From JBMNTU01 sp050945895 (lineage in GTDB: Bacteria; Bacillota; Clostridia; Christensenellales; Christensenellaceae), in assembly GCA_050945895.1 (NCBI GenBank), contig JBMNTU010000028.1, positions 1 through 22,063 of the forward strand: 22,063 nt of DNA, in the 5' to 3' direction. The number at the start of each line of letters is the position of its first letter. Within the stretch, counting starts at the first letter, position 1. The notes below the pieces were generated by a model that saw nothing but the letters and a program-made list of their open reading frames with translations, was not told the origin of the DNA and searched no databases. A program made the translations under genes and the position numbers. Positions 21,939 to 22,063 of this stretch are shown one piece after another.

Positions 21939-22063
21939 GTTAGTGTCAAGTAAACGTTGGCAAGCAAGAGCCTTTTACAAAAGATATAATGACATTTGTT
22001 TTTCGTATCTATGACAACATCATATCACTGAAGCGTCATTGTTGAAAAGGGTTTTTGCGACAA
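21939..22063 (-). repeat. right copy of the 125-bp perfect terminal inverted repeat (probable IS end)
   Basis: Exact reverse complement of 1-125. At its inner edge GTTAGTGTC is present twice in tandem (21930-21938 and 21939-21947), the second unit being the first nine bases of the repeat. A TTGACA on the minus strand (21944-21949) points toward the chemoreceptor gene. Confidence 0.85.

Overview
The window looks like chromosomal DNA from an anaerobic, Gram-positive Clostridia-type bacterium (Bacillota). Supporting signs are strong GGAGG-type ribosome binding sites, near-consensus sigma-A promoters, a PPi-type phosphofructokinase, an ECF-type ThiT thiamine transporter subunit under a TPP riboswitch, a FeoA/FeoB/Cys-rich iron module, and a small Cys-rich clostridial protein. 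A closer taxonomic placement is not possible from the sequence alone. There are no tRNA, rRNA, phage or CRISPR genes.

The most striking structural feature is that the first and last 125 bases are perfect inverted copies of each other. The left copy cuts into a GGDEF-EAL gene and the right copy lies upstream of a chemoreceptor gene. The simplest reading is that the sequence stops at both ends inside two oppositely oriented copies of the same repeated (probably insertion-sequence) element, one of which broke the GGDEF-EAL gene.

Layout. 1-5071: truncated EAL phosphodiesterase, converging on an ECF-like sigma factor plus SIMPL-domain lipoprotein pair; then a small Cys-rich protein and an orphan FliD-like protein. 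5181-8065: an old-yellow-enzyme/2,4-dienoyl-CoA reductase-type flavoenzyme diverging from a GntR/FCD regulator, with shared TTGTATACAA operators between them. 8136-9557: a secreted DUF4214-repeat protein. 9765-12179: ThiT with its TPP riboswitch, a membrane-anchored glycerophosphodiesterase, and a GNAT acetyltransferase. 12273-16921: a sugar-catabolic group (PPi-PFK, class II ketose-bisphosphate aldolase, FGGY kinase) diverging from a short-chain dehydrogenase. 17030-19759: the feo iron-uptake operon preceded by two DtxR-like operators. 20021-21709: a methyl-accepting chemotaxis protein.

How genes work together: the kinase stop codon lies 8 nt from the aldolase start and the PFK promoter overlaps the aldolase stop codon, so a polyol/ketose oxidation, phosphorylation and cleavage route is plausible, with unknown substrate. 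The flavoenzyme and GntR regulator form a self-contained substrate-responsive unit. EAL, FliD-like and chemoreceptor genes hint at motility and c-di-GMP signalling, but no flagellar operon is present.
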